Source of the DNA: Grammothele lineata
Lineage: Eukaryota; Basidiomycota; Agaricomycetes; Polyporales; Polyporaceae
Assembly: GCA_002150815.3 (NCBI GenBank)
Contig: NDFF03000075.1
Coordinates: 151,033 to 215,032, forward strand
Direction: 5' to 3'
DNA length: 64,000 nucleotides
A program made the position numbers and the translations under genes. Below the pieces are notes generated by a model. The model was not told where the DNA came from. It ran no database searches and saw nothing but the letters and a program-made list of their open reading frames with translations. Shown here piece after piece: positions 23,058-34,129 of this stretch. Within the stretch, counting starts at the first letter, position 1. Every line of letters begins with the position of its first letter.

Positions 23058-25703
23058 TCACTGCCGGAAAGTGAGCGTAGGGAAATGCCGGCGGATTAAC
23101 TCCGTCGCCTGCGTGACTTCCTCCGCGTTCGAGCTCGCCACGTACTCCAGGTACTGCCGGGCGAGCTCGTGGTCTCCGCCGTCGCATTGAAGATGGTAGC
23201 GAGCGACGTAGACGGCCGACTTCGCCCACTCAGGTACGGGCTTCTCTGGGGGAGGCGGTGTCAGCGTAGGTTCTCTTGTCCACCCGCAAACACACGGCGG
23301 GAAGCGAGAAGGAGCGGTACGATGCTCAATGCGACAACTTCGGAGTACCGCGGGGCAGCGGAGACGTGCATAGAGCGCAAAAGTGAGTGGGAGAGGGCAG
23401 GGAAGCAGGGGGAGGGCAAGGGATGGGAAGAGACGTACGGGCTGCCCGGCAGACCTCCACGATGCGTCGATGATACGCTGCCGCCTCGGCCTGGTCTTCG
23501 AGATCGTGGTGCAGCTTCGCAAGCTTCTGGTGGATGACTATCTCTTGGGGGTCTGCGCCTATCAAGGAGCGCTTGAGGCACTCGATGGCTTCCTTCAACC
23601 TAAGAGTGAAGCCGTGTAGGGATCGGGGGAGTGTGTATGCAAGGAGTAAAGGAGCCCCGTCAGCACAGGAGCGGATATAATGCGCATACAACACTTTGAG
23701 GGATATCGGAGCTGCTTACCGCCCCATCTCTTCGTAGCACATGCCTTGAGCCTGCCAGATGCGCACATCGTATGGTCTGATGGATATCTGGTGAATATGG
23801 CGGAGCAAACACCGGGGCTGGAGAACCCACCGAAGCGCTGTCGCATGCTGGTAGTAGTATAGGGCATATTGGTGCATACTAAGAAGTTCGTAGGCTTGCG
23901 CCAGACCGTACCAGGCGCGGTAGTCCTTTCTGTTAACATCTAGTTTGCAACGCCACGACGGTAACTCAGTCCCTGTCCGAAGTACACTTCTGAATTCACC
24001 GGCAGAACACCTACCCACTGCCTTGCGGTATGCTTCGATCGCCGCGTGCGAGTTTTTCATCTCTACATACTCGTGACCCATCAAGGTCCACGCCGAAAGG
24101 TACGTTCTGTCAAGTTGTGTTGCGCGCCTGAAATATTTGACTGCTTTTTCGTGCTCAGCTCGGAGAGAATAGTAATTCCCTATGCTGCTGTTAGCCACCG
24201 AAACCAGAAGCCCACTAAGACTCTCACCAATAATGCAGCAAATTTCCGGTCGGTCCTTCTCGATGGCCAAGTAATCGTGGGCGAGCTTCGACAAGGCAGT
24301 GTTGTTCTCTGTCACGTAGAGTATGTTCGATAGAATGTCGATATCGTCAACGCGGTAAGGGTCGATAGCAAGAATCTTCCGGAACTCCGCCTCCGCAGCG
24401 GTAAAGTCTGGGGAAGAACAATGTCGGGATTCAGCCGGACCAGCCTTCCGCGAGGACGACGGGACCGAATTATACCGTGTAAGTAATAAAGGACATTTCC
24501 TCTCAGACCCATGACCCACATGCTCCGAGGGAAGAAGTCGTCGCTGAGGAGTCGATCACAAAGAGCCAGCTCGTTGTCCGTGGGGCTGTTCAGGCTATTC
24601 AGTGTCTTGACCTGGAACATTAGCACGAGCGGGTGGCTGGCTGGAATAGGGAGCAGAGGAAGCAAGGAAGATAACTGACGGCGGCGTTTAGTGAGAGGCC
24701 CACAACACAAAGTGGTAAATCAATTCCTGCACCTCATCGCCATCAGTGAGGCACTCCCCCAGAGCCACCCATGTAGACCAGTTCCACGGGTACTGCGCAA
24801 TCGACTGGATAGCACTCTCTATCGCCTCTTCGCGTCGGGACAAACGGCATAGAAAGACGGCCTTTCTATTTGGTCCTTAGTCACCGAAAGTTACAACTGT
24901 CTTGGGTGGGCAATCTCACAAGAATAAGAGCCACGGGTCTGTGGCCTTAGATACGGCATCCAACAATTGATGAAGAGAAGTGTTCACAGGGTCGGGAGGC
25001 TGCTCCCGACTCTCTATTAACGTTTTTTAGCGGCGACGGGCTGACCTAGAACGTCATGAATGACACACTTTCTAATTTGTACCATTCTCGCTGGGCCTTC
25101 TTCTCACTCTCCTAGACGTCGGAGCCGCGCTTAGCTCGAGGCTGTTCAGAGAAGGAAGAAGACCCACCAGGTACTGACTGTAGGTGCGAAGGAAGGCAGC
25201 CTTGGAGCTCCGACAAGGTTCAAGCCAGTGAACTACTCGGACATACTCCTTAGCGTCCAGGAGGGTTTTAGCCATGGCTAGATGGTCGGCATCCTGAGCC
25301 TCCCATTCTGCCTCCTGCCGCAGAACCTCGACGGGTGGTGGGTGTAGCGAGGGCGCATCCGGATGACGCGGATGATACGGTGGGGTAGGATCAGAAGACT
25401 CTTCATGCGAAGGAGCGGCGGAGAAGGAGAAAGATTGGCGCGGGTTTCGTGTGCGAGCGGGGGTAGAGGTATGGAAGTCTGGAGGTTGAGCCACAGGGAC
25501 AGGCGCGAGGGCTCGTTTAGCGGGAGACAGCGAGCAAAGGAGCTCAGCAGCCCTGGGTAGCGTGTAAAGAGCGTGCTTGAGGCTTGCGAGGTCACTACTC
25601 ACCACTTGGACGCGTAAAGAAGCCCCCTCTCTGAGCAGTCATGCACGGCTTCGCGCAACGCGATTACCGTCTCCCCGTCCACGGTGAATGGTGTGTCTAC
25701 CAT
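23058..25703 (-). CDS. CDC23: Anaphase-promoting complex subunit 8 (Cdc23), TPR protein
   Basis: Multi-exon gene starting [20 protein letters not shown] at 25703. Exon 1 (25603-25703) splices to 25552 and restores [11 protein letters not shown]. The Cdc23 signature [16 protein letters not shown] lies near 24790. TPR units follow, with [60 protein letters not shown] and [18 protein letters not shown], and a C-terminal [20 protein letters not shown]. The stop is at 23058. Around ten introns, all short. Family knowledge: Apc8 dimers form part of the TPR arc of APC/C, the ubiquitin ligase for mitotic exit. It is divergent from ALG14 with about 400 bp between the starts. The join near 25020-25110 is the least certain: small exons there restore REWYKLE and then [17 protein letters not shown]. 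Confidence 0.94.
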
Positions 25704-26110
25704 CGCTGATGCTTCTTGATGAGTGCAGTCTCAGTAGTGCTCGGGTGCAACGTCAAACGGAGAACGTGCCGCGGGGCTGGATTGTGGCGACCACGGGACG
25801 CGACACAGTGGCAAGAGCATGAATCTGAAGGTCCAACACGCCGCGTCCGGCCTTGTACGCGCCCCCGGTCCGAGCGGAAGATTCAAGGCGCGACGCGTGC
25901 CTACTGTGACATGCGCTCGCGTCACGTCACACCCCAGCGTGCCGGGAAGACCGAGTCGACTCCGCCTGGCTTCGCCCAGCTTCGCCGCGCTCTACGACGA
26001 GCATGCTACCTGGTGCATGCTACGCCTTCTGATATCAACGCGCCCCGCCCGCCGTTGAACTTTGCCCGCTCCCTCTCTCACGTCTCACGCGTTTTTCTGG
26101 AGTGCTGGCC
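25704..26110. promoter_or_regulatory. Shared divergent promoter region of CDC23 and ALG14
   Basis: About 400 bp between two divergent start codons, so both promoters must lie here or overlap it. No clear TATA box was seen on either side, which fits housekeeping genes. Confidence 0.5.
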
Positions 26111-27138
26111 ATGGTGGGTGAATCGTAGCCGCACGTAACCATCCATTCACTACGCTGCGACTCATCCGACCCCCAGGGCGCCTTTGATTCTTTCTTTCTC
26201 ATCCTCGCTTTGGTTGTGCTTCTTGCACTGGTACGAGTATACGGAGTCGTTCCTGCTGGAAGGCCCGCCAAGCCAGTCGGGCGCCGCGAATCATCGGAGA
26301 CGTGTAACCTCGCCGTCTTCCTCGGTTCAGGTCCGTCCGCCTGGCTGGTCCATGCGCTCCCGCGACATCGCTGAACGACCCTGGCATATCCCGCAGGCGG
26401 GCATACGAGCGAAGCGCTTAGCCTTCTCTCCGCGCTCGATTTCGCCCGCTACTTCCCGCGCACATATGTCCTCTCCGAGGGTGACACGCTGAGCATGCAA
26501 AAGGCCATCGATCTCGAGGCGGCTAAAGCTACCGAGCTAACCCAGGACGCCTCACATGTCCGTGCTCATCCGTTTCCCCGGCTCTCTCTTCTCGCACTCC
26601 GTGCGCCCAGGACTGACTGACCGCGAATCAGAGCTCACGGCCAACGCCGCCTTACACATTCGTCGTAATCCCCCGGGCCCGGCGTGTCCACCAGTCCATT
26701 CTCACCACTCCGTTCAGCGCAACCATCTCCCTCGCGGTTTCTATATGGCACATCACGCTAGTGCCCTTGCTGAATGGTTCGCAAGCGCCCGATGTCTTGC
26801 TCCTGAATGGACCCGGCACTTGCTTTGTGCTCTGTATAGCGGTTTACATAAATCGAGTGCGGCCTTTCCGTCTTCCACATCCAACCAGGCTGTGCATTAA
26901 CGTCTACTTGAAGATTCTTTGGTTGAAATCTCCCAGACTCATTTACGTCGAATCGTTTGCTCGTGTAAATCGTCTATCGCTGTCTGGGAAGCTACTCCGG
27001 CCCCTAGTAGACAGGTAAACTAGAATCTCACCGCGTCGGAATTTACTTTCATGCGGAGTACCTTCTAGGTTCATTGTGCAATGGCCCGAGTTGTTGAGCG
27101 ACGGGAGGAGAGGAGAATGCCGTGGCTGGTTGGTTTAG
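26111..27138 (+). CDS. ALG14: UDP-GlcNAc transferase membrane-anchor subunit Alg14
   Basis: Six exons: 26111-26113, 26177-26330, 26397-26557, 26632-26856, 26914-27014, 27069-27138. They sum to 714 bp, 237 residues. The first coding exon is only the ATG; splicing gives MGAFDSFFLILALVVLLALV, the single N-terminal membrane anchor. Then come VFLGSGGHTSEALSLLSALD, RYFPRTYVLSEGDTLSMQ, PRARRVHQSILTTPFS, DVLLLNGPGTCFVLCIA and RLIYVESFARVNRLSLSG, all diagnostic for Alg14. Family knowledge: on the ER membrane Alg14 recruits soluble Alg13 to add the second GlcNAc to dolichol-PP-GlcNAc. Introns 2 and 3 both use a GTCCGT donor, which is rare, yet frame and family length fit. No long single frame exists, so it is easily missed. 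Confidence 0.92.
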
Positions 27139-27454
27139 TGCTACACAGAAAGACATCGGTCTTGACAATCTACGTCATAGCTCTCCCATTAGGTTGACAC
27201 CTTGCAGCCTGACAAAGGCTCGAGCCCGAATCTCTGCTGAAACTATGCCGGAGCCTTCACTTCCACGCCAATGGAAAGTGTGGAGCTGTCCCCATTACTG
27301 GCTGCTGAGACACATTCCAGTAACCCTGACATTCAAGATTTAAGGGAGACGTGCTGTCAGAGTAAGGACGGATATTCATAGCATTATACAAATATGTAAA
27401 GCCTCCAAGCAACATGGCTCGCAAAATGACAAAAATGGACAAGAGCAGCCCTCC
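27139..27454. other. Convergent intergenic region
   Basis: About 315 bp between the ALG14 stop and the U2AF stop. No coding signal; expected to hold both 3' untranslated regions. Confidence 0.5.
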
Positions 27455-28379
27455 CTACTTCCGCGTCCACCTATCCTCCCCGTCATTGCGCCCACCACGC
27501 CTGGAAGGGCTTGCGCTTCGCCCTCGGCCGCCTTCCCTCTTCGTCGGTTCCCATCCACCGCCACCTGTCGTAGTCGGCGGGTGCAAGCGACGTTCTAACC
27601 GTTGGCCATGCCGAAGAGAGCGGACTAGGTCAGGTGAAGCAAGGCGGAGATGCATGAAGTTGCAAAAACCGCCACGGTTACACTCCCCGTTTTCATTTTG
27701 GCGACAGCAAGCTTCACGGAAATCTGTCACGGGTGACAGTTCGGCGTAGAGTGGGCGACCTAGAGTGCCCGGCCCGTCAATTGAAGAGTGGCTGACGACC
27801 TAAGTCCGGTGAGATGACGTACCTGCATACCAACGGTCGTTGAGGTTGTCTACAGCAGCCTGGGCCTCAGTCTCCCATTCATACCGCGCGTAAACATTCC
27901 CAATGAGATGGTCGCCAACGTTGTCGCATACCTTCATACCGCGCGCACGCGTCAACGAGACTCACGTTTGTTGTAAAGGCAGTTACTCACATGCAACTCG
28001 AGAAGATGTCCAAACTTCGCCAACTCGCAATACAAGTCCTCGTAAACGGCATCGAATCCCTCTTGAAGCTCTTTCTCAGACTTGTTGCATACAGGGTCGT
28101 GAGCGGGGTTGTGGTAGACGTTCGGAAGAAGGATGGTCTGAGAAAAGGCGGGCTTGATATGTTTCCGCGAGCAACGGTCACCGTGGCGACATGCGCCAAT
28201 CTACAAAACTTGGGTTTAGAAAGAGACAAACGGAAACATGGGAGGGGCACGTACTTTGTAATAGAAGGAGCAATTGACACGGTCCTGCTCAGTACCGAAA
28301 ATGTTCGCCTGTGTATGCGTATGTGTTAGCAGAGAAGCTGAGTAGCGACATGCCTACTACGTACCAAGTGTGAAGCCAT
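27455..28379 (-). CDS. U2AF1: U2AF small subunit (U2AF35), splicing factor
   Basis: Five exons: 28365-28379 (MASHL), 28255-28308, 27991-28200, 27823-27931, 27455-27759. The protein opens ANIFGTEQDRVNCSFYYK and IGACRHGDRCSRKH, the first CCCH zinc finger. The RRM-like U2AF-homology motif follows, with VCDNVGDHLIGNVYARYEWE and LNDRWYAGRPLYAELSPVTD, then the second CCCH finger FREACCRQNENGECNRGGFC. The tail is Gly/Arg/Ser-rich. About 230 residues, normal for fungi. Family knowledge: it binds the 3' splice-site AG as a partner of the large U2AF subunit. Intron-exon structure is clean throughout. Confidence 0.96.
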
Positions 28380-31300
28380 GTTGTATGGAGAAGGGGATGG
28401 TGAGGGGGTACGATGTCGGCCAAAGCCTCATACGCGAGACGCGTTCGATTGCCACCAGCAGCGAGCGTGCGAAATTTTGACGCTTATGTGAGCTTAACAA
28501 CATGACTAAGCCTGCCTCGCCTTTTCGGGGGAAATTGGGGGTTTGTATCGCCAGTCCACTTCAGTTTGTGCCAGTTGCTTCAACTTGGGCGAGTGACGGC
28601 TATCGTAATCACACGTCGATGTACGTGTTATCTTGTCTGCGTCTCTGTCTCATTGAACAATGATGGCTCATTGCTGATTTACGTTTTCTCACTTCTTTGA
28701 ACGGAACTCGGCGTCTCATTTGTCGTACCGCAGCATTCGCAATTCGAGTCATTAATGCTAGGCCCTCCATGCGTTGCTCCAGTTGAATACAAAGCAGGTG
28801 CACAGTAAGGTTCGTAACCAGCGGATGGGAAGTCCGCATGAGACCACACAAACTGACAAGTGGAGTCTTCAGAATATCTAGTCGCTGAAATGATCTGACC
28901 GCTCATCGCTGGCGTTCAACGTAACGACGTCATGATACTAAAGCGCCGGGTCACTGGACTCGCCCGCCCAATTGCCACGGGAGCCACGGGAGCGGACTTC
29001 CTCCCGCGTCCTCATTCATTCCTTCATGCGAAGATGAAGGCGATGCATAGCCTTGCCATCACCGAGCCCACGGGTCACCGTCTCGCTACCTTCAGCCGTG
29101 TGCTTCGAGCTGGTGAAGTCGCTGTCCCAGCGTTTTGGTAAGGAGTAATATTGCCGCATCGTCGCAAACTCAATGCACGTGCCCTCGTTCGGCCGCTGAG
29201 AAGGACCATGTGTATTACCAGCCAGTTGGGGCTCGAGGACTCCCCCACGCAGCTGAGTAGGTGAGTGGAACTACCCCAACCGAACACCTCGCCCCATCCC
29301 CGCTGACCTGACTCTGCCGCGGAACATAGAAAGAGCATCAGCGCTTTCCGGCACGTTGCTTCTCATTGTAGTAATCAGAGTCCTCAACCGATCTTATGGG
29401 CTGTGAGCATCCTCGTGGATACAAGACGCGGGCTGTGTGTGACGTCGGGGCACGGAATTCGGTAGGCTCGTAGCCTTCGTTGCCCAGTTGCCGAATCACA
29501 ATGATGCTGACCACAGGGCAGCTCGCTCAGGAGCCCCATTAAGATGGGATGCCACAGAACGATACAGGACAACGGTCAATATACCATCGCAGATCTAGTA
29601 TTGACCATATCCTTGTAGCGGGGTTGGCAAGGCCGTCTGAGCTGCCTGAGCCCCTTCAAGGGGCTTTCCCTTTTCGGTGATGTTGATATCGGCTTGAATT
29701 ATGAGAAGAACATGGCGGGAGCGGACTATGACCCACATAATGCGCTCCAGTGGAAGATGGCGCGCCAGTCCGACTCCCTGCGGACAGCTCGCCTACTAGC
29801 GGTGTCGTACGTATCATTCGCTGCCGCTCAACGCCTCTAGATCCGTGCACCCATTTTGCCAACTCCAGCCCGTCGGCGGACTTTGCTCTGTGTTCTCCCG
29901 CTGCCGCCAGAAAGTGCTACGGAAGCTGAATCCATGTGAGCGTTGGTACGACCCTCCTACCTATCGTGGATATCACTGAGAGTGCTCCCCGTCTTTGGGA
30001 TGCCATCGTCACAGGCGCCATATCACACCAAGGAACCCAACCAGTCACTTCTGCCCAGAATGTGCCGCACACTTGTTCGTAATCGCGCGTGCCTTGTCCC
30101 TCTCTTGGAGACTTCGCCGGTCCTGAGGCTGTTTACCCGCTATTGGGGGAGATTGTCAGGCTTGAAGCGCCGTCCGGCGTGCAACGTTGGTGGGGGCCCC
30201 GCCGTATGATGCCCCTCATCGCCCGCTCTTGAGTTGATATACAGTACTCCGAAGACCGACCGCCGGCCCTTGTTCGAAGACCGTATCGAGCACCGACAGC
30301 AGCTTCGCTTCCCAACTCTCAGAATTCACCGACAATATTCGTTCAAGGCTTGGCATTGTCCGGCGTCCTTGGCCTGGCTTGGCGTGCGACTCCCGTCGTA
30401 GCATACCGGATTCGACGCCTTTGTTACCGCCTGTTACCGCCCCGAAAGCCAATCTATCATCTCAAGCGCCAGTAGGCTTCCCTTCTCCCCGCGCGCTCCG
30501 AAGTCGGGCTCGATAGCGAGCGTGCGTCGCTCGAGGACCAAGCGAGCGCACCGCCCCGGCGCATCCTTGTCGCGCCGCGCGGTCAGTGTGCACGCTCAAG
30601 GGCATTTTCTCCACCTTTTTGAACGCTGCACGCCGCCGTCTTCACGATTGAGAACCGCCCCGGGCACGATCATGGGCGCGCGGGAGGGCATCTCCCACGT
30701 TTATCTGATAACTAGCTGCGCTTGCCGCGCACAGCATCAACGGTTCGGGAGAGTGGGAAACGCCGGTGTGGAGGAGAGCAAATCGACCTTATCCATTCGT
30801 TTGGACCTCAATCTCGCGGATAGAGCCGCGGCTTTGAACCTGAGACCTCGCGGTCGGCTTCTCCCTACCATTGTCGGCACTTCGAGTTGCATCATGTCAG
30901 AGAACGTTGAGTCAGGTTTCAAGTGGGCCGCCCTGTGTCCCCTCTACTATCAAGCGTCGGACATAACGTGCATTCACGAGGACACCTCGACGATCCCGAA
31001 ATGCTCGCCTAGAGTAACCCTGGCATTTACGTCAAATTCCTTGCTGGAGATGGCGTTCTGCTCTCGCATCTTTAGTCACGGGAAAAGCCTGGCGTTTGTA
31101 TGTAGGCGGTGGACTGATTGATTTGCATTCACGCCCGCACCGCCATGGACGTCCCGGCTACCCCGACCGGCCTCGCGGCCGCTCCTTCGTAATTCTTTGG
31201 AGTCGAGTTTGTGCGGAGCATGATAGCGCCCCCGTCCCTTCCTTTCTGTCAGACTAGCTGCTGCAATTCGGAAAGTACGTTCGGCGAGAGCGACCCTGAG

Positions 31301-31871
31301 CTATGCCGATGTCCGAGTACAAGGGAATCCACATGAGGACATACCAGCGTCCGGTTCTCATGGACTATGCCTGAACAAGTATGGGGATGGCGAGTATCAT
31401 GTCTTTCGTCGCGTCATGATCATTGTGACGGGGCTCGCCGGGGCCGGGGAGGCGGCACCGGCCCGGAAATCGCCACGACACACGGAAAGCAGACGGACGA
31501 GCATGACAAGCAGCGTTGGCGGGCAGGAACAAGGGACACGGGAGGGCAGGTGCTTGCTTTTGAACCACCGTGGCGTGGCTCGGTAGCTTGCTGGCTAGAC
31601 CATGGACATACGGAGATGAAGGGCGCTTATGGTGGCAGAGTTGGTTAGTGCACGATGCATGATCTGCCGATCGCGAGTCAGATTGCGATTTGATGGCATC
31701 GTTCGTGGAGGATCTAGAGGGTACGGAAATAGTTCCGCGATGGTATACTGGACGGTCGTCCAATCGCTAACAATACAGAGTCCGTGTTTAACCAGTAGCT
31801 CCGATAATACACCCCAACGCAAAGTCCGTCCTCGCCAGCAGTATCCCGCCGGGCTCTATGCGCCACTATCG
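28380..31871. other. About 3.5 kb with no supported gene
   Basis: Many short overlapping frames and no family I recognise. Two pieces look more protein-like than the rest. On the minus strand, 28679-28906 is an ATG-started 75-codon frame rich in Ser and Cys, of unknown nature. On the plus strand near 29960-30200, DITESAPRLWDAIVTGAI and then GDFAGPEAVYPLLGEIVRLE lie in one frame interrupted by a stop, which could be a gene relic. I cannot assign either. Confidence 0.45.
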
Positions 31872-33433
31872 TCAGAGAACGCCACCCTTCGGCCAGTCGG
31901 GCTGGTGCCTGAGTGGCTCCCACGACATGAACGAATCTTCCCAAGGAGGGCTGGGATACGAGCTTGTTTGGCCCTGCTTAAAATCCCAGGCGCGTGGAGA
32001 CTGGATGGCGTGCGCTGACAGCGGCGCGGGGGGTATAGCGACGTTCGGACGGCTGCCTCCGTATGGCCCACGCCCGAGGACTGCGCTCGCAGCAACGGAG
32101 TCTGTCCGCGCATGAGCTTGGGGAGGACCTGCCTCTGGAGGTGAAACGATGTTCCCGAGGGCAGCCCTATAAGCCACGGACGCCAAAGTCAATCACCAGC
32201 CCAGAAATAGATCAAGTTGTCGGATGTACTTACGTCGTGAAACGGTCCAGGTCCGAGATGCTCTTATGGATCTTGCATTCAGACCGTGCGTCGTGCTTGG
32301 CGAATCGTGATAGAATGTCGGTCGCGCGCCGAAGGCGTAGGGAGAGCTCGAGCACGGTGTGATAGCTCGCGTGGTCGTGGAGACACCCACAGTGCTCCTC
32401 ATCTCCGTGTATAGAGCAGGTCTCCGCAGTCGAAGACAAGAGGGGATCCAGCATATCTCCGAAGAACGCGTCGTCCATGGGAGGAGCACCGGAGGAGTGG
32501 TATGACGCAAGCAGGGAGGAGAGGTCGTAGTCAGGTGTGAGCAGTGAGGTAATGGGATCCCCGCCGGCCGGTATGTAGATGTCAACAGGTGACTGCGGAC
32601 CGGGGGACGGGGTCAGGAGAGGTGAAGGACTGCCCATTCCGGAGGAGCCGGAGGAGGTCGCGCGAGGTTCGAGGTACTGGGTGGATGGTGGCGACGTAGA
32701 TATTTGAGATGGACGGGGAGACTTGGGTGATGGGGGAGAGGATGTGTCGCCCTTCGATAATCTTGCTTGCGCACTGTCAGCCGAAGGCCCCGCCTCGTTC
32801 CCCGAAGAGGCCTGGCCAGATGGGGCCCACCGAGGATGGGGTTTGTTCTTGAGCTGATACGGGTATGTAATATGTCAGGATAGAAGCAGAGATTGTTGGA
32901 ATGCCGTCACCTCTCGAATGATGCTTTCCAACTCTGCGACACGCTTCTTGAGGCGTTCCGCCTCGTCTTGAGCGTTGGCTCTACAGCGAGATTGTCAGAA
33001 AGACGGCACAACCGCAGTGCAGAAATAGAGGTACGAACCGGTGAGAAGGGTTGTCGACTTCGTAGACGCAGAGGCCGGTCTAATGAGCATGATGAGAGCA
33101 GCCCTACAAACCGAAGGAAGAGGAACTACCAAGCCTAGCTGAGTGCATCGCCCGCAGGGCCGCTGACGGTCGCACTGAGGGAGAAAGAGAGGATGGTCAG
33201 CGTTGCGGTGCCGAGGGTGATTACATGAGGGCGCACCATTCGCTTCGAGGTATGGCAGTTGAGGCATGATTGGGTCGGGCGGTTCCGACGCTTTCCTTCA
33301 CGACGAGGATGAGCGGGGACGGAGACCAGGGCGAGGGACGGTACGTACGCCGGTGATCGTCTTCGGGGGTACGCTTCGGCGAGGAGGCGGAAGCCCTCTT
33401 CTTTGTAGCGGTGGGGGTGATTTCGGACGACAT
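31872..33433 (-). CDS. Zn2Cys6 transcription factor (short form)
   Basis: Seven exons: 33349-33433, 33237-33295, 33130-33174, 33039-33079, 32911-32990, 32234-32853, 31872-32166. Exons 2-4 assemble the zinc cluster: CLNCHTSKRMCDRQRPC, then CTQLGLTGLC, a binuclear Cys6 motif split by two introns. A heptad helix follows (ERLKKRVAELESIIREL), then Ser/Pro-rich linker. In exon 6 a Cys/His-rich piece CSIHGDEEHCGCLHDHASYH precedes a helix ending KIHKSISDLDRF. About 405 residues, without a detectable Fungal_trans domain. Nuclear DNA-binding regulator by family; target unknown. The intron inside the zinc cluster is a good check that the model is right. Confidence 0.9.
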
Positions 33434-33688
33434 GCTTAATGGACCGGGGGGCGGAAATGAATCAGGAGGCAGCTTCGTGCGGGGACTTTATAACGCGGAT
33501 GATTGCATGGGCTTGGCAGAGACCCGAACGTGGAGGGTTCGACGGGTGCTCTGTATGGCAAGCGTGACCGGGAAGCATGTCCAGGAGTGCGGACAGCACC
33601 ATCCAGGAAACCGACCCGAAGACGTCGCGATAGACGCCACGCCGAGGAAAGGCTTGAGAAGGAGTGGGAAGATCGAATAATCTGGCTG

Positions 33689-34129
33689 TTAGAGCGTGAG
33701 AATGCACCATAGACCGAGCACGCTGGGGAGTGCCGCGACAGCACCGACAATCAGACACTCGCGAACGCCCAAAGAATGCCGCCCTGGCGGTCGCCGTCGA
33801 ACATATCGGCTCCTTTCGGGGGACGCCATTGACTTTCGCAGAGCCTGCCAGCGCCAAGCTTCCAGCGACGTCCAGCGTCCACCTCTGTCCGCCGTCAGCA
33901 GCGTCAACACAGACGACTCTCCCGGACCACGCGCACGGCGAGCACCCACACCCCATCCACCCCGGCCCTTCGCCCCGCCGAAGACGCCTCCATCACGCAC
34001 CGCGCACGGAATCTCGGCGCATGCACCTAGCGCGCCTCCTCCGACAAGTTCGATACGAGCCGGTGACACTCTGAATTCCTTCCGTACGTAACCCGCGCGA
34101 CGCGGAGGCTGCGCTCCCGTATGAATCAT
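33689..34129 (-). CDS. Doubtful small ORF with a C-terminal hydrophobic helix
   Basis: A 146-codon frame begins at an ATG at 34129. The middle is Gly/Arg-rich and unremarkable. The last 20 residues (LIVGAVAALPSVLGLWCILT) form a possible membrane helix ending at the stop. A rival open frame lies on the other strand. No family recognised. The region is GC-rich, so the frame may be chance. Confidence 0.2.
   Translation of the reverse strand: MIHTGAQPPRRAGYVRKEFRVSPARIELVGGGALGACAEIPCAVRDGGVFGGAKGRGGWGVGARRARGPGESSVLTLLTADRGGRWTSLEAWRWQALRKSMASPERSRYVRRRPPGRHSLGVRECLIVGAVAALPSVLGLWCILTL

Noticed and set aside
30800..30880. Possible tRNA-like GGTTCAAA box on the minus strand
   Set aside because: No matching A box, acceptor stem or anticodon arm could be folded around it.
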